Assembly: GCA_016869015.1 (NCBI GenBank)
Contig: VGFB01000225.1
Location: forward strand, 1-6,558
Length of the DNA stretch: 6,558 nt
Direction: 5' to 3'
From: Armatimonadota bacterium
GTDB lineage: Bacteria; Armatimonadota; Zipacnadia; Zipacnadales; VGFC01
Under the pieces are notes generated by a model. The model was not told where the DNA came from. It saw nothing but the letters and a program-made list of their open reading frames with translations, and did not search any database. The translations under genes were made by a program, and so were the position numbers. Below, piece after piece: positions 4,425-6,558 of this stretch (the stretch's first letter is position 1; each line of letters opens with the position of its first letter).

Positions 4425-6558
4425 CCTCCGCCGGGCGGCGGCCCTCGCGTCGGCCCTCGTCCTCTGCGCCGTCGGCTTCGGCCAGGGCAAGGGGGACGGG
4501 GTCGAGGCGCTGTTCGTCTCGGCGAAGACGACCGACGCGCGCCCCGGGGAGATCGTCACCGCGAGCGTTCGCGTGACGAATCACAGCCCCGGTCCGGAGG
4601 AGTTCATCGAGTCGATCGACCTGCCCACCGGGTGGCTGTCGGTCATCGCCCCCAGCAGCTTCGCACTGGGTCCCGGCGAGTCGATCGCCCGCATTCTCTC
4701 GATCGCCGTGCCCCGCACGGCCCCGGCGGGCCCGCAGACCATCACCTACTCCGTCCACGCGCAGCGCGATCCCGCGGTCAGAGACGCGGACACGGCGACC
4801 ATCGGCATCGTCGCGGTGACCGGGCTGGAGACGCTCCTGATCGACGCCCCTTCCACCGTCCTGGGCGGCGAGTCGTACACGGCGAGGTTCCAGGTGGTCA
4901 ACCGCGGCAACTCGGCGGTAAGCGTCCGCGCCGAGGTGCTCAGCGGGCACGGCTATCCGGCACGGGTCGAGCCGGACCGGGCGTCGCTGGAGCCCGGCGG
5001 CGTGATCGACGTGTCCGTCACGGTGACCACGAAGCCGGACCTCGCCGCCCGCGTCCGACACAGCCTGCAGCTCGCGGTGCGAGCCGAGGGCGACAGCGAG
5101 GCCCGGGAGCCGGCGGTCGGCGCCTCGCTGGTGGACGTGATCCCGCGGGTGAACGTGAAGTTCGACCCGCGCCACCGGATTCCCGCGCGACTGACGGTGA
5201 GCGCGATGGGCGGCGGCGACGGCTTCGGGGCGCAGGTGGAGCTGGCGGGCTCGGGCACGCTGGACGAAGCCGGTCGGCGGGAGGTGGAGTTCCTACTGCG
5301 CGGACCCGATGCCCAGCACGCCGGGCTCTTCGGAAAGCGCGCCGAGCTTCGAGTGGGCTTCGCCACCGACAGCCTGTCCGTGCGGCTGGGCGATCACGCC
5401 TACGAGCAGTCGCGCCTGACGGAGGCCGGCCGGTACGGGCGTGGGGGAGAGGTCAGCTGGCGTCCCAACGACACGCTCGAGTTCGGGATGCACCACGCCA
5501 CGGACCGCTGGGGCGACAGCGACCTGCACCAGGTCGGCGCCCATGTCGACGCCCGGTTCGACGACGAGACCCATCTGCGCCTCAACCACCTTCGACGCAG
5601 CCAACGGGATCCGGCGGGCGCCGGCGACCTCGACGACGCCCTCACCAGCCTCGAGGCCGACTACCGCCCGCGCGACGACCTGCACGTCGCGGCGGAGTAC
5701 GCCCGCAACGAGCGCCGCGGCCGGCTGTCGACCACGGACGACGCCTACCGCGTCGAGCTGGACGGCTCCTGGCGACACCGCGCCTACTACTCCTTCTCGA
5801 CCGTCCACGCGGGCCCGGACTACTACGGGGCCTACCGCGACTGCGACTACACCCAGGCGGCGCTCTCGGTGCCCCTGTCCGAGCGCCTCCAGACCCACGC
5901 CTCGTGGAACAGCCTGCGGATGAACCTCGAAGGGCGCACCGACGGCCGCGGCGGCACCGACGAGCAGATGCTGCGGTTGGGCGCGCGCTATGCGTGGTCG
6001 CGGGACCTGTCGACCTCCGTCGAGGTCCAGGACCTGAGCTACCACGATCCCTTGCCCGCGCGCGCCTTCGATCGCAGCGAGCGAGCCGTCCGTCTGGGGG
6101 TCTCCTCCTCCGGCGAGCGCCTCAGCCTGCGGGCCGATCTCACCGTGGGAACTCAGCGCGACCACCAGCTGGACACCTCCGGCACGGTGACCTACTACGG
6201 GCTGCATGCGGCGTACCGCTTCGACCGCGACCGTCTCGTCAGCGTGTACGGCTCGGGCGGCGGACGCGGGCCCGCCGACGCGCGGCTGCTGGTGCCCTCG
6301 GGCAACCTGGGGCTCTCCGCCATGTGGGGCATGGGCGAGCGGCTCCGTCTGCAGACCAGCTACACGGCGTACCGGGACTCCCGGTTGGGCAACCAACTCG
6401 ACCTCCAGGCCATCTACGGCGAGCCCGAGGCGACGAACTGGTCGCTGCGCGCCCGACTGGGCGGAGGGGCGGAGGACGCGGTCATCCTGTCCTGGTCGCG
6501 GCCGCTGGAGCTGCCCGGCGCGCGCAAGACCTCTGTCGGCGGCCTGCGCGGCCGGGTC
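4387..6558 (+). CDS. Large outer-membrane protein: Ig-like domains plus beta-barrel, usher-like position, partial
   Basis: 724 residues are visible and there is no stop before the right edge. The signal peptide is residues 1-32 (MCSAFKRR, LRR, then an AALASALVLCAVGF core). Two Ig-like repeats of the NEW3/COG1470 type follow: about 39-144 (RPGEIVTASVRVTNHSPG, LGPGES, VPRTAPAGPQ) and about 146-253 (GGESYTARFQVVNRGNSAV, LEPGG). From about 265 the chain is made of amphipathic, aromatic-rich strands typical of an outer-membrane barrel, including the distinctive LGDHAYEQSRLTEAGRYGRG (334-353) and YYGAYRDCDY (479-488). The last residues, SVGGLRGRV, resemble the entry to a carboxypeptidase-regulatory-like plug or C-terminal domain. 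The start at ATG 4387 has GGGGA upstream; ATG 4375 in the same frame is an alternative. The gene overlaps the chaperone-like gene by 38 nt. In layout it takes the place of an usher, but no FimD N-terminal domain is seen, so an anchor or adhesin role remains possible. Confidence 0.87.
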   Translation, partial: MCSAFKRRSSFGSLRRAAALASALVLCAVGFGQGKGDGVEALFVSAKTTDARPGEIVTASVRVTNHSPGPEEFIESIDLPTGWLSVIAPSSFALGPGESIARILSIAVPRTAPAGPQTITYSVHAQRDPAVRDADTATIGIVAVTGLETLLIDAPSTVLGGESYTARFQVVNRGNSAVSVRAEVLSGHGYPARVEPDRASLEPGGVIDVSVTVTTKPDLAARVRHSLQLAVRAEGDSEAREPAVGASLVDVIPRVNVKFDPRHRIPARLTVSAMGGGDGFGAQVELAGSGTLDEAGRREVEFLLRGPDAQHAGLFGKRAELRVGFATDSLSVRLGDHAYEQSRLTEAGRYGRGGEVSWRPNDTLEFGMHHATDRWGDSDLHQVGAHVDARFDDETHLRLNHLRRSQRDPAGAGDLDDALTSLEADYRPRDDLHVAAEYARNERRGRLSTTDDAYRVELDGSWRHRAYYSFSTVHAGPDYYGAYRDCDYTQAALSVPLSERLQTHASWNSLRMNLEGRTDGRGGTDEQMLRLGARYAWSRDLSTSVEVQDLSYHDPLPARAFDRSERAVRLGVSSSGERLSLRADLTVGTQRDHQLDTSGTVTYYGLHAAYRFDRDRLVSVYGSGGGRGPADARLLVPSGNLGLSAMWGMGERLRLQTSYTAYRDSRLGNQLDLQAIYGEPEATNWSLRARLGGGAEDAVILSWSRPLELPGARKTSVGGLRGRV

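Noticed and set aside
3585..4559. Long minus-strand open frame (324 codons) opposite the chaperone-like gene
   Set aside because: Arg/His/Gly/Ala-rich composition with no domain pattern, and it lies antisense to a plus-strand gene with a signal peptide, good spacing and recognisable strand patterns. Shadow frames are common in GC-rich DNA.
4177..5175. Long minus-strand open frame (332 codons)
   Set aside because: Same shadow composition; antisense to the start of the outer-membrane gene and the end of the chaperone-like gene.
5293..6396. Long minus-strand open frame (367 codons)
   Set aside because: Low-complexity Val/Gly/Ala/Arg composition, antisense to the barrel-coding region whose frame is open to the window edge and shows barrel strands.

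Overview
The window comes from a GC-rich bacterial genome (roughly two thirds or more G+C). It looks like a diderm (Gram-negative type) organism: one large gene encodes a signal-peptide-bearing protein whose C-terminal half reads as an outer-membrane beta-barrel, and four smaller genes encode exported beta-rich proteins. The phylum cannot be fixed from the sequence. A receiver-PATAN (DUF4388) regulator is common in myxobacteria and other delta-type lineages, cyanobacteria, Deinococcus and several little-cultured phyla.

Layout. On the minus strand, positions 1-1608 hold a two-gene regulatory operon: a response regulator (receiver plus PATAN/DUF4388) followed, with a 4-base GTGA overlap, by a DnaA-type AAA+ ATPase that runs off the left edge. 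Positions 1609-1927 form the divergent intergenic region. It contains overlapping palindromes (1731-1769), four CTCAA direct repeats spaced about one helical turn apart (1761-1796), an AT-rich patch and a run of stem-loops in the presumed leader of the plus-strand operon. On the plus strand, 1928-6558 carries five collinear genes: two paralogous small secreted proteins, a third small secreted protein, a two-domain periplasmic chaperone-like protein, and a large Ig-domain/beta-barrel protein cut off by the right edge. A strong 10-bp hairpin separates the small paralogues from the rest.

How the parts may fit. The order of small exported beta-sandwich subunits, then a PapD-like two-domain protein, then a large outer-membrane protein is that of a chaperone-usher pilus operon. 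None of the proteins shows the classical FimD, PapD or spore-coat-U signatures I would expect. The most interesting reading is therefore a divergent or uncharacterised chaperone-usher-like surface-fibre system, divergently transcribed from a signalling pair (REC-PATAN plus degenerate DnaA-type ATPase). The gene calls are firm. The functional assignment of the plus-strand operon is inference from layout and fold-like sequence patterns.
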